A stretch of 64,000 nucleotides of DNA from Parapedobacter deserti (GCF_042646065.1 NZ_JBHRTA010000003.1:1-64000), one strand, 5' to 3'. Positions 1 to 7,399 are shown, counted from the stretch's first letter. The notes: generated by a model from the sequence alone, not told the origin. Made by a program: numbers and translations.

Positions 1-210
1 ACCTATGCCAGACTTAAAATAGATTTCTTTTTCTCTCGCTTTCAGCCTATCAATAACCTCTTCAGCATAGATCAGCTTCCAAGGGACGTAGCCCTTGGTC
101 GATTTTGTTTTCCCTTTATTATGTTGAAGCACCCGCCGCTCAATGTCTGAGGTAATTCCAACATATATCCTCCCGTCCCGCTCGCTCCTAATGGCATACA
201 CATAATACAT
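1..210 (-). CDS. GIY-YIG nuclease family protein, copy 1 (partial, runs off the left edge)
   Basis: Seventy codons are visible, starting at the ATG whose complement is 208-210 and reading off position 1. The product has the GIY-YIG fold signature: a first strand with YYVYAI (residues 2-7), a second with RIYVGIT (14-20), the conserved Arg in DIERRV (22-27), and a later Glu-rich helix with EE at 50-51 and REKE further on. Bacteroidota carry many such stand-alone proteins of about 80-100 residues, usually labelled GIY-YIG or UvrC-like; their target is generally unknown. The start codon lies directly after a tRNA-like anticodon arm (211-277), so translation begins inside a broken tRNA gene. It is the first of two tandem units of about 310 bp. 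Nuclease activity is inferred from the family. Confidence 0.8.
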   Translation of the reverse strand, partial: MYYVYAIRSERDGRIYVGITSDIERRVLQHNKGKTKSTKGYVPWKLIYAEEVIDRLKAREKEIYFKSGIG

Positions 211-277
211 GTCTAAAGTTTAGGAAACTTCCCTGCCTGCCGGCAGGCAGGTATTCTATCCGTTGAACTACAGGGCC
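211..277 (-). pseudogene. 5' part of tRNA-Arg(CCU) with a 20-bp palindrome inserted, unit 1
   Basis: On the minus strand this begins GGCCCTGTAGTTCAACGGAT, a typical Bacteroidota tRNA-Arg 5' end: acceptor GGCCCTG, then a D arm GTTC...GAAT. Where the anticodon arm should follow, a perfect 20-bp palindrome is inserted (232-251), and only then comes an anticodon arm with stem GAAGT/ACTTT around loop TTCCTAA (anticodon CCU). No variable loop, T arm or 3' acceptor strand follows; the GIY-YIG start codon comes instead. It therefore cannot make a normal tRNA. The tRNA identity is from memory of the family, without a covariance-model search. Confidence 0.65.
232..251. repeat. Perfect 20-bp palindrome, unit 1
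   Basis: CCTGCCTGCCGGCAGGCAGG equals its own reverse complement over all 20 bases. It lies between the D arm and the anticodon arm of the truncated tRNA-Arg. An identical copy is at 451-470. It could form a cruciform or hairpin, or be the recognition or insertion site of the neighbouring GIY-YIG nuclease. Confidence 0.95.
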
Positions 278-310
278 ATTATTTGTTTGCAAAGATTTCA
301 AAAATTCTTT

Positions 311-429
311 ACCTATGCCAGACTNGTTTTTCCTTTATTATGTTGAAGCACCCGCCGCTCAATGTCTGAGGTAATTCCAACATATATCCTCCCGTCCCGC
401 TCGCTCCTAATGGCATACACATAATACAT
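311..429 (-). pseudogene. GIY-YIG nuclease, copy 2, interrupted by an assembly gap
   Basis: Positions 326-429 repeat 107-210 with one mismatch (offset 219), so the first 34 codons match copy 1. Position 325 is N, and 311-324 then match 1-14 (offset 310). About 91 bp corresponding to 15-106 are thus missing at the N. If restored, the frame would continue past 311 with no stop through the tRNA fragment and palindrome of unit 1 (the palindrome would read roughly LPAGRQ), ending at a TAG inside copy 1. The break is probably an assembly gap rather than a biological deletion. Confidence 0.7.
325..325. other. Undetermined base (N) marking a probable assembly join
   Basis: This is the only non-ACGT base in the window. 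It lies inside a tandem repeat, exactly where copy 2 of the 310-bp unit loses about 91 bp relative to copy 1. That is the usual signature of two contigs joined inside a repeat. Confidence 0.9.
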
Positions 430-496
430 GTCTAAAGTTTAGGAAACTTCCCTGCCTGCCGGCAGGCAGGTATTCTATCCGTTGAACTACAGGGCC
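430..496 (-). pseudogene. 5' part of tRNA-Arg(CCU) with a 20-bp palindrome inserted, unit 2
   Basis: Same structure as 211-277, shifted by 219 bp: acceptor and D arm at the 496 end, a palindrome at 451-470, then a CCU anticodon arm leading straight into the start codon of GIY-YIG copy 2 at 429. The T arm and 3' acceptor are absent. Confidence 0.65.
451..470. repeat. Perfect 20-bp palindrome, unit 2
   Basis: Identical to the palindrome at 232-251 and in the same position between the D arm and the anticodon arm of the tRNA remnant. Confidence 0.95.
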
Positions 497-612
497 GCTA
501 AATAGTCAATTTGCAAAAGTACGATTTTAGGCAAATAATCGAAAATGATTTTGCCATAGACATTCTATATAGCCCATTGACAAAAGCGATACGCGTTGAT
601 CGTAATAAAGCT

Positions 613-620
613 TACCTTTG
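613..620 (+). promoter_or_regulatory. -7 box TACCTTTG, peroxiredoxin promoter
   Basis: Matches the Bacteroidota -7 consensus TAnnTTTG and lies 28 bp before the ATG at 649. Transcription would start near 627, giving a leader of about 20 nt. A TTG at 577-579 is too far upstream to be a convincing -33 element; one at 596-598 is slightly too close. Confidence 0.55.
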
Positions 621-648
621 CATCAACAAAATTTTAAGGTTTATTACT

Positions 649-1293
649 ATGAGTTTTACAGGAAAGAAATTCCCAAACATTACGGTTGATGCAATCGATC
701 ACCTCGGTGACAACTTGTCCATCAACGTCTTTGAAGAAGCTGCGAAAAACGGAAAAAAAGTGTTATTGTTTTGGTATCCGAAGGATTTCACCTTCGTATG
801 CCCTACCGAGCTGCATGCTTTCCAAGAGGCTCTGCCTGAGTTTGAGAAGCGCAATACCATCGTCATCGGCGCCTCTTGCGATACGAACGAAGTGCACTTT
901 GCTTGGCTGAACACCGCAAAAGATAACGGTGGCATCGAAGGGGTTACCTACCCCATCCTCGCCGATACCAATCGCAACCTTTCCCGGGTGCTGGGTATAT
1001 TAGAGGGAGAAGAAAAGGAAAGTGAAGAATTCGGATACATCTTCGAGGGCTCAAACGTGACCTACCGTGCGACCTACCTTATCGATGAGAATGGCAAGGT
1101 GTTCCACGAGAGTGTAAATGACATGCCCGTGGGCCGCAACGTGAAAGAATACCTCCGCCTAATTGACGCATATGCACATGTGCAGAAGTTTGGCGAAGTG
1201 TGCCCAGCGAACTGGGAGGAAGGCAAAGACGCCATGCATGCCACCCGCGACGGCGTAGCCAGCTACCTAGCCAGCCAGGTCTCGTTGAGCTAA
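649..1293 (+). CDS. Typical 2-Cys peroxiredoxin (AhpC/Prx1 type)
   Basis: A 214-residue thiol peroxidase that reduces hydrogen peroxide and organic peroxides in the cytoplasm. The peroxidatic cysteine C51 is in FVCPTE, and the resolving cysteine C185 is in GEVCPANW, so both residues of the typical 2-Cys mechanism are present. The frame is open from 511, but the upstream part has no family similarity and contains the promoter; the ATG at 649 gives the normal family N-terminus MSFTGKKFPN. It is followed by a thioredoxin gene, the natural reductant, and a small conserved protein, so the three probably form an oxidative-stress unit. No ahpF-type reductase is nearby, consistent with recycling by the thioredoxin. 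Confidence 0.95.
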   Translation: MSFTGKKFPNITVDAIDHLGDNLSINVFEEAAKNGKKVLLFWYPKDFTFVCPTELHAFQEALPEFEKRNTIVIGASCDTNEVHFAWLNTAKDNGGIEGVTYPILADTNRNLSRVLGILEGEEKESEEFGYIFEGSNVTYRATYLIDENGKVFHESVNDMPVGRNVKEYLRLIDAYAHVQKFGEVCPANWEEGKDAMHATRDGVASYLASQVSLS

Positions 1294-1319
1294 TACAGCC
1301 AACGGAACATCCATCACAT

Positions 1320-1354
1320 AACCACAAGGTGCACCTGATGTGCATTTTGTGGTT
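1320..1354 (+). other. Intercistronic hairpin between peroxiredoxin and thioredoxin genes
   Basis: Outer arms AACCACAA (1320-1327) and TTGTGGTT (1347-1354) pair perfectly, and inside them TGCAC and GTGCA can form a second helix. No T-run follows, so a terminator is unlikely. It may be an attenuating, processing or mRNA-stabilising element that lets the peroxiredoxin message accumulate above the thioredoxin message. Confidence 0.5.
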
Positions 1355-1370
1355 GCTAAAAAGGAATATT

Positions 1371-1685
1371 ATGTTACAGGAACTTGAAAACGATAACCTT
1401 GCCGATATCGTAAAGGAAAACGATGTGGTATTGGTTCAATACTCCGCCACGTGGTGTGGCAACTGCAAGATCATGAAACCGAAGTTTAAGAAACTGGCTT
1501 CGGAAAATGGACAGGTCGCATTCGTTATTGCTGATGCTGAGCGCTATCCGCAGTCGCGGCAATTGGCCAATGTAACCAACTTGCCTACGTTCGCGGCATT
1601 TAAAGGTGGCCAGCTGGTCAATCAGGTGCAGACCAATAAATTTGATCCCTTAATCGAATTGCTGAATGAAGTTACCCATAATTAA
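1371..1685 (+). CDS. Thioredoxin family protein
   Basis: A 104-residue single-domain thioredoxin. The active site is WCGNC (W28, C29, C32), differing from the classical WCGPC by Asn in place of Pro, which should alter redox potential. The cis-proline is P72 in NLPTF. The ATG at 1371 gives a standard length; the frame is open further upstream but only over the intergenic hairpin. The gene follows peroxiredoxin by 77 bp and overlaps the next gene by 20 bp, so it is likely the electron donor of the upstream peroxiredoxin. The family is certain; the pairing is inferred from position. Confidence 0.92.
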   Translation: MLQELENDNLADIVKENDVVLVQYSATWCGNCKIMKPKFKKLASENGQVAFVIADAERYPQSRQLANVTNLPTFAAFKGGQLVNQVQTNKFDPLIELLNEVTHN

Positions 1686-1926
1686 GCACCTCGCTGAGTT
1701 CATTGAGCAGAACGACCAGGATTATGTGCTCGAAGCCATCGAGACGCTCGAAGCCCTTACGGAGGTGCCTTCGCTGAAAGACGAGGAACTGGACGTCATT
1801 GGAGAGCTTATTTCGAACATGTACGGCGCGATCGAAGTGGACAAACTGGTAAAAGGTGGAATGGATCGGAAGGATGCGCTGAACGCATTCATGAAGCGCG
1901 TACTTGGTTCTATTGATAAGGGCTGA
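1666..1926 (+). CDS. Small conserved protein after thioredoxin (possibly DUF6952 family)
   Basis: An 86-residue, acidic, mostly helical soluble protein with no signal peptide or membrane segment and no cysteines. It overlaps the thioredoxin gene by 20 bp in another frame, implying translational coupling. I recall a small Bacteroidota family of this size (DUF6952) found after peroxiredoxin-thioredoxin pairs, and assign it tentatively. Function unknown; context suggests a role in peroxide or thiol metabolism. Confidence 0.7.
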   Translation: MKLPIIKHLAEFIEQNDQDYVLEAIETLEALTEVPSLKDEELDVIGELISNMYGAIEVDKLVKGGMDRKDALNAFMKRVLGSIDKG

Positions 1927-2144
1927 AAGACTGATTACGTGTTCACCAGAAATGTTGGCAACGCGCTTTTTGTGGAAAATTTTGCGAGACTTGCGATCTG
2001 ATGACGCAGACATTTTCGTATCTTTACCGTTGTTAAAGGTTAGCTTCTTAAAGCCAGATTTCTGAATGCTGTGAAGCAATTTGCTATTTTGATGCTTGTT
2101 GCAGTGGTTTTAAGATTTAAATGATTTTTTAATTGTTAATTTGC

Positions 2145-2178
2145 AAAAGCCGCCCCGATGCGCATCGGGGCGGCTTTT
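2145..2178. terminator. Perfect 34-base palindromic terminator
   Basis: AAAAGCCGCCCCGATGC is followed directly by its reverse complement, giving a GC-rich stem flanked by A and T runs on both sides. It works in either orientation and closes the peroxiredoxin unit. It is the main feature of the gene-free stretch 1927-2239; I see no gene or other element in the rest. Confidence 0.85.
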
Positions 2179-2239
2179 GTATGTAAAAATTGTATGGAAC
2201 GTAGGGGAAAAAAGCCGTTTTATACATTATATTTAGGGC

Positions 2240-4675
2240 ATGAATAAAAAACACAGTGCAATTTTCTTTTCTTTTCTTTTCATTTTCTCAACTGCTGCAG
2301 CCCAGACACTGCAACCCCAGCACACCGGCGAAATTAAACAAGCCATCAAGAAATTAAATACATTGGGATCCGTATTGTACTTCGCTGCGCATCCCGATGA
2401 CGAAAATACGCGCCTCATCGCTTGGCTCGCCAAGGAGCGGCTTTACCGGACGGGCTACCTCTCACTTACCCGCGGTGATGGCGGGCAGAACCTGATCGGC
2501 ACTGAACAGGCGGAGGAGCTTGGCCTGATCCGCACCAACGAGCTGCTCGCTGCGCGGCGGGTAGATGGTGGTGAACAATTTTTTTCGCGCGCCGTTGACT
2601 TCGGATTTTCGAAAACGTGGGATGAGACATTCCGCATCTGGGGGCGAGATAGCATCCTTGCCGATGCGGTGTGGGTGATCCGAAAATTCAAGCCGGATGT
2701 CATAGTAACCCGCTTTCCTCCCGACGAACGGGGCGGCCATGGGCACCACCAGGCGTCTGCGTTGTTGGCCATCGAGGCGTTCAGCGCTGCAGCAGACCCT
2801 AATCGGTTTCCTGAACAGCTCAACGACGTGTCGGTATGGCAAGCCAAACGCTTGCTGTGGAATACGTCGAGTTTTTTCCAGGGGTCACCCCCATCGACAG
2901 CTCATCTGCTGATGAATATCGGTGATTATAATCCGTTCCTTGGCCTGTCTTATGGTGAAATAGCAGCGGACAGTCGGTCGAAACATAAAAGCCAGGGCTT
3001 CGGGGCAGCCCGCCAACGTGGCAACAATATCGAACGCTTTGAGGTGTTGGCAGGCGACAGACCTCAGCGGGATCTTTTTGAAGGCATCGAGACGTCGTGG
3101 AAGCGGGTGGCCGGCAGTGAACGAATTTCGCGGCTGGTTGCTGCCATCGACGAGGCGTTTGATATGGAACATCCGGAGAAATCCATCAATGGCCTCCTTG
3201 AACTGCTGGAAACGGTAAACCGCGTGGAAGATGCGTATTGGAGGGCGCAAAAGACAGCAGAGATAAAGGACCTGATACTGGCCTGTGGCGGAATATGGTT
3301 TGAAAGCTATGCTCCGGTGGCACAATTTGCCGTGGGAGAGCAGATCCCTGTCAACACCGCATTTATCGTACGGCGACCCGACGTTGACGTAGTGGTTGAC
3401 GGCACCCCGTTGACGTTTAACGAACTGCATGAGGTGGCGTCGGTGTTTGATGCTACATCCATCACTCAGCCGTATTGGCTGCGCCAGCCCCACAGCCTCG
3501 GCAGTTTCGCGGTAGAAAGCCGGGAAGATGTGGGCCGTCCGGGAAGCCACGATATACCCAGCACGCGCATCTCGGTGCAAATCAACGGCAGCGTGCTTGA
3601 TTTTGAACGTCCGATCGTACACAAATATACGCACCCTGTGCGGGGCGAGGTATATGAGCCGCTGGCCATCGCGCCGCGTATAACGGCCAACCTCGGCCAG
3701 AAAGCGCTGGTCTTTAACGGTGATGAGCCTAAGACGCTCGAGGTGGTATTTACCGCACATACACAGGAGCCGCTAACGGCCACCGCAGCGTTGCGTCTAC
3801 CCCGTGGCTGGCGGGCAGAGCCCGAGCAGGTCTCGCTAAGTTTCTCAGCCAAAGCGGACGAAACCGTGTCCTCGTTTACGATATACCCGGCGGGCGAGGC
3901 GTCGCTCTCGGACTCGTTGAGTGTCTTCTTTCGCTATGGCGACTCCGAAGAACCGGCCACGGCGATCCGGTCTATCGCGTACGAGCATATCCCGCGTATC
4001 ACGTGGTTTCCGCCTGCTGCGGCACGGCTCAGCAAGGTGGAAACCGGTGTGTCCGCGATGCGTATCGGCTACCTCCCCGGAGCGGGTGATCTTATTCCCC
4101 AGTCCCTGCGGGAGATCGGACTCCGCGTGGATGTGCTGAGTGAGCAGGATGTGCTATCCGGCAATTTGCCGCAATACGATGCCATCGTAACGGGGGTGCG
4201 GCTGTATAATGTGAACGACCGTATGCGGCATTTGCAGCCGCGCCTGATGGAATACGTCAAGAATGGGGGCACGCTGCTCGTACAGTACAACGTGAGCGGC
4301 GGCTTGCGCACAGCTGATATCGGCCCCTATTCGTTTAGCCTGAGCCGCAGCCGCGTCACGGACGAAACGGCGCCGGTAAACGTGGTCAATCCCGACAGCC
4401 GTGTATTGAACTACCCGAATAAAATCACGGCAGCGGATTTTGACGGTTGGATACAGGAACGCGGACTGTATTTTGTCGGCGAGGCGGACAGCAGGTATGA
4501 ACGGCCGCTGCGCATGGGTGACCCTGGCGAAGAGCAGCATAACGGTGCACTGCTGGTCACGCCCTATGGTAAAGGTAACTTTGTTTATACATCACTGGCT
4601 TTTTTCAGGCAATTGCCCGCAGGTGTGCCGGGTGCATACAGATTATTTGTAAATTTGCTCGCAAAACCCAATTGA
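2240..4675 (+). CDS. Secreted PIG-L (LmbE-like) deacetylase with C-terminal GATase-like domain
   Basis: 811 residues with a signal peptide (about 1-22, ending AAAQ). A zinc-dependent N-deacetylase domain follows: AHPDDE (50-55) gives the first metal ligands and general base, and HGHH at 167-170 the remaining histidines. The middle is a long beta-rich region. Residues about 590-800 look like a class I glutamine amidotransferase-like fold (QYDAIVTGVRLYN, then NGGTLLVQYN). Family members remove N-acetyl groups from sugar conjugates; the substrate here is unknown. The gene is followed by two small membrane proteins and a sodium/solute symporter in the same direction, suggesting the deacetylated product or its relative is imported. 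ATG at 2240 is the only start giving a signal peptide. Confidence 0.9.
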   Translation: MNKKHSAIFFSFLFIFSTAAAQTLQPQHTGEIKQAIKKLNTLGSVLYFAAHPDDENTRLIAWLAKERLYRTGYLSLTRGDGGQNLIGTEQAEELGLIRTNELLAARRVDGGEQFFSRAVDFGFSKTWDETFRIWGRDSILADAVWVIRKFKPDVIVTRFPPDERGGHGHHQASALLAIEAFSAAADPNRFPEQLNDVSVWQAKRLLWNTSSFFQGSPPSTAHLLMNIGDYNPFLGLSYGEIAADSRSKHKSQGFGAARQRGNNIERFEVLAGDRPQRDLFEGIETSWKRVAGSERISRLVAAIDEAFDMEHPEKSINGLLELLETVNRVEDAYWRAQKTAEIKDLILACGGIWFESYAPVAQFAVGEQIPVNTAFIVRRPDVDVVVDGTPLTFNELHEVASVFDATSITQPYWLRQPHSLGSFAVESREDVGRPGSHDIPSTRISVQINGSVLDFERPIVHKYTHPVRGEVYEPLAIAPRITANLGQKALVFNGDEPKTLEVVFTAHTQEPLTATAALRLPRGWRAEPEQVSLSFSAKADETVSSFTIYPAGEASLSDSLSVFFRYGDSEEPATAIRSIAYEHIPRITWFPPAAARLSKVETGVSAMRIGYLPGAGDLIPQSLREIGLRVDVLSEQDVLSGNLPQYDAIVTGVRLYNVNDRMRHLQPRLMEYVKNGGTLLVQYNVSGGLRTADIGPYSFSLSRSRVTDETAPVNVVNPDSRVLNYPNKITAADFDGWIQERGLYFVGEADSRYERPLRMGDPGEEQHNGALLVTPYGKGNFVYTSLAFFRQLPAGVPGAYRLFVNLLAKPN

Positions 4676-4691
4676 TTAAAACTGTATTGAC

Positions 4692-4901
4692 ATGGAAGAT
4701 CACATCGAAGCGCACGAAGACCGTTCAAGTAAAAAAAACATCAATAGCTATTTCTACCTGCTCGGCGCGGTATTCGGAGGCTTGACGGGCGGTTTTGTAC
4801 AGGAAAGCTTTCTGGCTACTGTCATTGGCGCCGTCGTGGGGCTGCTGTTCGCTGGCTTTTTTGTCAGCAACGTGCTCAAAGGCCGCACCCATGACCGATA
4901 A
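4692..4901 (+). CDS. Small two-helix membrane protein
   Basis: 69 residues. A charged N-terminus (MEDHIEAHEDRSSKK) precedes two glycine-rich hydrophobic segments (about 20-38 and 42-60) that look like a transmembrane hairpin, then a basic tail. It starts 16 bp after the PIG-L stop and its last codons overlap the next small gene by 11 bp. I do not recognise the family. Position suggests an accessory to the symporter two genes downstream. Confidence 0.7.
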   Translation: MEDHIEAHEDRSSKKNINSYFYLLGAVFGGLTGGFVQESFLATVIGAVVGLLFAGFFVSNVLKGRTHDR

Positions 4902-5010
4902 GGGACTGCCACCCTTTATCCGCAACTGGAAACGGTTCTACTGGATCGTAGTGGCCTGGTTGCTGCTATTAATCCTGCTGTTTTACTTATTCACCAAGTA
5001 TTTCGGATGA
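4891..5010 (+). CDS. 39-residue single-pass membrane protein coupled to the symporter
   Basis: A 39-residue protein: a short N-terminal stretch (MTDKGLPPFIRNWKRFYW) then one hydrophobic helix of about 18 residues (VVAWLLLLILLFYLFTKY). It overlaps the previous gene by 11 bp and its stop overlaps the symporter start as ATGA (5007-5010), so the three genes are translationally coupled. Small membrane partners are known for other SSS transporters (YhdT with PanF, YjcH with ActP); equivalence here is inference. It is easily missed because of its size. Confidence 0.7.
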   Translation: MTDKGLPPFIRNWKRFYWIVVAWLLLLILLFYLFTKYFG

Positions 5011-6719
5011 GTACGACGGATTGGGTGGTGCTGTTCTGCACGTTGCTGCTGATCGTTGCCTACGGCGTCTACCAAAGCCGGGGCATCCGAAACATCGATG
5101 GCTACCTGCTGGGCAACAAGTCCTTGCCCTGGTACCATGTGGCGCTGTCGGTGATGGCAACACAGGCCAGCGCAATTACGTTCCTGTCGGCGCCGGGACT
5201 GGCTTATTCCTCGGGCATGAGCTTCGTGCAGTTCTATTTCGGGCTGCCGCTGGCCATGATTATCCTGAGCATCTCCTTTGTGCCGATGTTTCATCGCCTG
5301 CGTGTGTTTACCGCATACGAATTTCTTGAGAAGCGCTTTGACGTACGCACACGGGCGTTTACAGCGCTGCTTTTTCTCATTCAGCGGGGATTGTCTACGG
5401 GCATCACCATTTATGCGCCGGCCATCATCCTTTCCAGCATCCTGCAGATCAACGTGACCTACACAACGCTTTTCATCGGAGCGCTGGTGGTAATCTATAC
5501 AGTGTATGGCGGCACCAAGGCGGTTTCCTACACGCAGGTGCTGCAAATGTCCATCATTTTCGGTGGATTGGTAGCGGCGGGTGTTTTGGTCGTCTACATG
5601 CTGCCTTCCGATATCGGCTTTGCAAAGGCATTGCACATCGCCGGCAAGTCGGGCAAAGCTAACGCCATAGACCTGTCTTTTGACTGGAACAACCCATACA
5701 CCTTGTGGAGTGGACTCATTGGCGGATTTTTCCTGCAGCTTTCCTACTTCGGCACCGACCAAAGTCAGGTGGGCCGCTACCTGACCGGTTCTTCGATACG
5801 CGACAGCCGCATTGGGCTGCTCATGAACGGCCTGCTTAAAGTACCCATGCAATTTGCCATACTGCTCATCGGAATACTGGTGTTTGCATTTTATCAGTAC
5901 AACAGCCCGCCGATATTCTTCAACAAATATGAGCTTAATAAAATTGAAAACAGCAGCTATGCAGCCGATGTGGATGCGCTGAAGGCGGAACATGAGTCGA
6001 TTTTTGAGGAAAAGCAAGAACAAATCCACCGGTTGACGGAAGCGCTAGACAACGACGACGAAGCCGCGATTGCCGACGTTCGTAAGCAGCTGCACCACGC
6101 TGATGAACGGGCCAAAACAGTGCGGGCGGATCTGGTGGCTTTAATGCAGGAAAACGATAAGCTGGCTGACACCAACGACAACAACTACATTTTTCTGTCG
6201 TTCGTGACCGAGCATTTCCCTAAAGGGCTCATCGGGCTGCTGGTGGCAATCGTATTCATGGCATCGATGGGAGCAACAGCCAGCGCCATCAACTCCCTGG
6301 CTTCCACTACGGTGATTGATATTTATAAGCGCTTTGCTCATAAAACGGGCAGCGATAAAGGATATCTGTCGGCATCGCGCGCGTTTACGCTGATCTGGGG
6401 GATATGCTGCGTCATCATTGCGCTATACGCCAGCAAACTTGGCAACCTGCTTGAAGCGGTCAATATCTTGGGGTCACTCTTCTACGGCACCATTCTTGGT
6501 ATTTTCGTCGTGGCATTCTATGTGAAGCGGGCAGGAGGGCAGGCGGTGCTCTGGGCAGCCATACTTACCGAGGCAATGGTGGTGGCGCTGTGGTGGCTTG
6601 ATGCAATGGCGTTCCTGTGGCTGAATCTTGTGGGATGTGCTGGCGTAGTGGTGTTTGCCTTGCTTTTACAGGGTATTTTCGGCGATAGGCGTGGCCCCGA
6701 TACGGGCGCAAAAGCGTAA
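5007..6719 (+). CDS. Sodium:solute symporter (SSS family)
   Basis: 570 residues with the usual 13-14 membrane helices of the SSS/LeuT-fold family. Typical segments are visible: DGYLLGNKSLPWYHVALSVM near residue 31, the Ala/Ser-rich QASAITF helix, and YGGTKAVSYTQVLQM near residue 170. It imports an organic solute or anion with sodium; the substrate cannot be told. An unusual hydrophilic stretch of about 85 residues (about 307-395), rich in Glu, Lys and Ala with heptad character, is inserted between two helices and probably forms a coiled coil. It starts within the stop codon of the 39-residue gene and belongs with the PIG-L deacetylase operon. Confidence 0.92.
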   Translation: MSTTDWVVLFCTLLLIVAYGVYQSRGIRNIDGYLLGNKSLPWYHVALSVMATQASAITFLSAPGLAYSSGMSFVQFYFGLPLAMIILSISFVPMFHRLRVFTAYEFLEKRFDVRTRAFTALLFLIQRGLSTGITIYAPAIILSSILQINVTYTTLFIGALVVIYTVYGGTKAVSYTQVLQMSIIFGGLVAAGVLVVYMLPSDIGFAKALHIAGKSGKANAIDLSFDWNNPYTLWSGLIGGFFLQLSYFGTDQSQVGRYLTGSSIRDSRIGLLMNGLLKVPMQFAILLIGILVFAFYQYNSPPIFFNKYELNKIENSSYAADVDALKAEHESIFEEKQEQIHRLTEALDNDDEAAIADVRKQLHHADERAKTVRADLVALMQENDKLADTNDNNYIFLSFVTEHFPKGLIGLLVAIVFMASMGATASAINSLASTTVIDIYKRFAHKTGSDKGYLSASRAFTLIWGICCVIIALYASKLGNLLEAVNILGSLFYGTILGIFVVAFYVKRAGGQAVLWAAILTEAMVVALWWLDAMAFLWLNLVGCAGVVVFALLLQGIFGDRRGPDTGAKA

Positions 6720-6727
6720 TTCGGCTT

Positions 6728-6757
6728 TTGCACTTTCATCCAATTTAGCTATGTTTG
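6728..6757 (+). promoter_or_regulatory. Promoter TTG-N19-TATGTTTG for a leaderless O-methyltransferase message
   Basis: TTG at 6728-6730 and TATGTTTG at 6750-6757 are 19 bp apart, matching the Bacteroidota consensus TTG-N19-21-TAnnTTTG. The start codon at 6764 lies 6 bp after the -7 box, at or beside the expected +1, so the transcript should have almost no leader. Confidence 0.75.
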
Positions 6758-6763
6758 CGTGCG

Positions 6764-7399
6764 ATGGATATGTTCGATGACATATTGGCGAGCTATCTGG
6801 AAAGAATCTGTGACGCTGAACCAGCGTTGTTGCAGCAGATTAACAGAGAAACCCACTTGAAGGAAACAGCGCCCCACATGCTGTCAGGCCATTACCAGGG
6901 CAGGCTGCTCGCCCTATTGAGCAAACTGGTATCACCGAAGCGAATTCTGGAAGTGGGTACCTTTACGGGGTATGCAACGCTCTGCCTGGCAGAAGGCCTC
7001 GCGCCCGGCGGTGAGGTCCATACAATCGACAACAACGCCGAGTTGGAGGATCGCGTACGGGGCTACTTCAGCCGGTCAGGGATAGAAGACCGGATCCTTT
7101 ATCATATCGGCGATGCACAGACTGTAATCCCCCAACTCGCCGGCCCGTTTGACCTTGTTTTTATCGACGCTGATAAAAAAAACAACAGCCGCTATTATGA
7201 GCTTGCACTGGAAAAGAGCCGTGCGGGCAGCTTGATTCTGATAGACAATGTGCTGTGGAAGGGAAAGGTGATAAGCGGCGCCGACGATACGCAAACGCAG
7301 CAGATCATAACATTAAATGAACAGCTTGCGGCTGATGAACGTGTAGACAAGCTGATTCTTCCCATTCGTGATGGGCTGTTTTTGTTACGAAAACGTTAA
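6764..7399 (+). CDS. SAM-dependent O-methyltransferase (class I, caffeoyl-CoA/catechol type)
   Basis: 211 residues. SAM-binding motif I is ILEVGTFTGYATLCLAEGL, and the acidic motif II is HTIDNN. The metal-binding DADKKN stretch of the cation-dependent O-methyltransferase family follows (FIDADKKN), then IDNVLWKG. These enzymes methylate catechol-like hydroxyls; the substrate is unknown. ATG 6764 is chosen; ATG 6770 is possible and TTG 6755 is inside the promoter box. It is followed 20 bp later by a glucosaminidase gene and may share its message. Confidence 0.9.
   Translation: MDMFDDILASYLERICDAEPALLQQINRETHLKETAPHMLSGHYQGRLLALLSKLVSPKRILEVGTFTGYATLCLAEGLAPGGEVHTIDNNAELEDRVRGYFSRSGIEDRILYHIGDAQTVIPQLAGPFDLVFIDADKKNNSRYYELALEKSRAGSLILIDNVLWKGKVISGADDTQTQQIITLNEQLAADERVDKLILPIRDGLFLLRKR

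Noticed and set aside
211..277. A functional tRNA-Arg on the minus strand
   Set aside because: T arm, variable loop and 3' acceptor are absent and a 20-bp insert splits the D and anticodon arms.
2885..3760. 291-residue open frame on the minus strand inside the PIG-L gene
   Set aside because: Shadow frame of a clearly coding gene; no domain or signal, and composition is that of an antisense GC-rich frame.
4983..6029. 348-residue minus-strand frame over the symporter gene
   Set aside because: His/Gln/Arg-rich antisense translation, no family similarity, overlaps a certain gene throughout.
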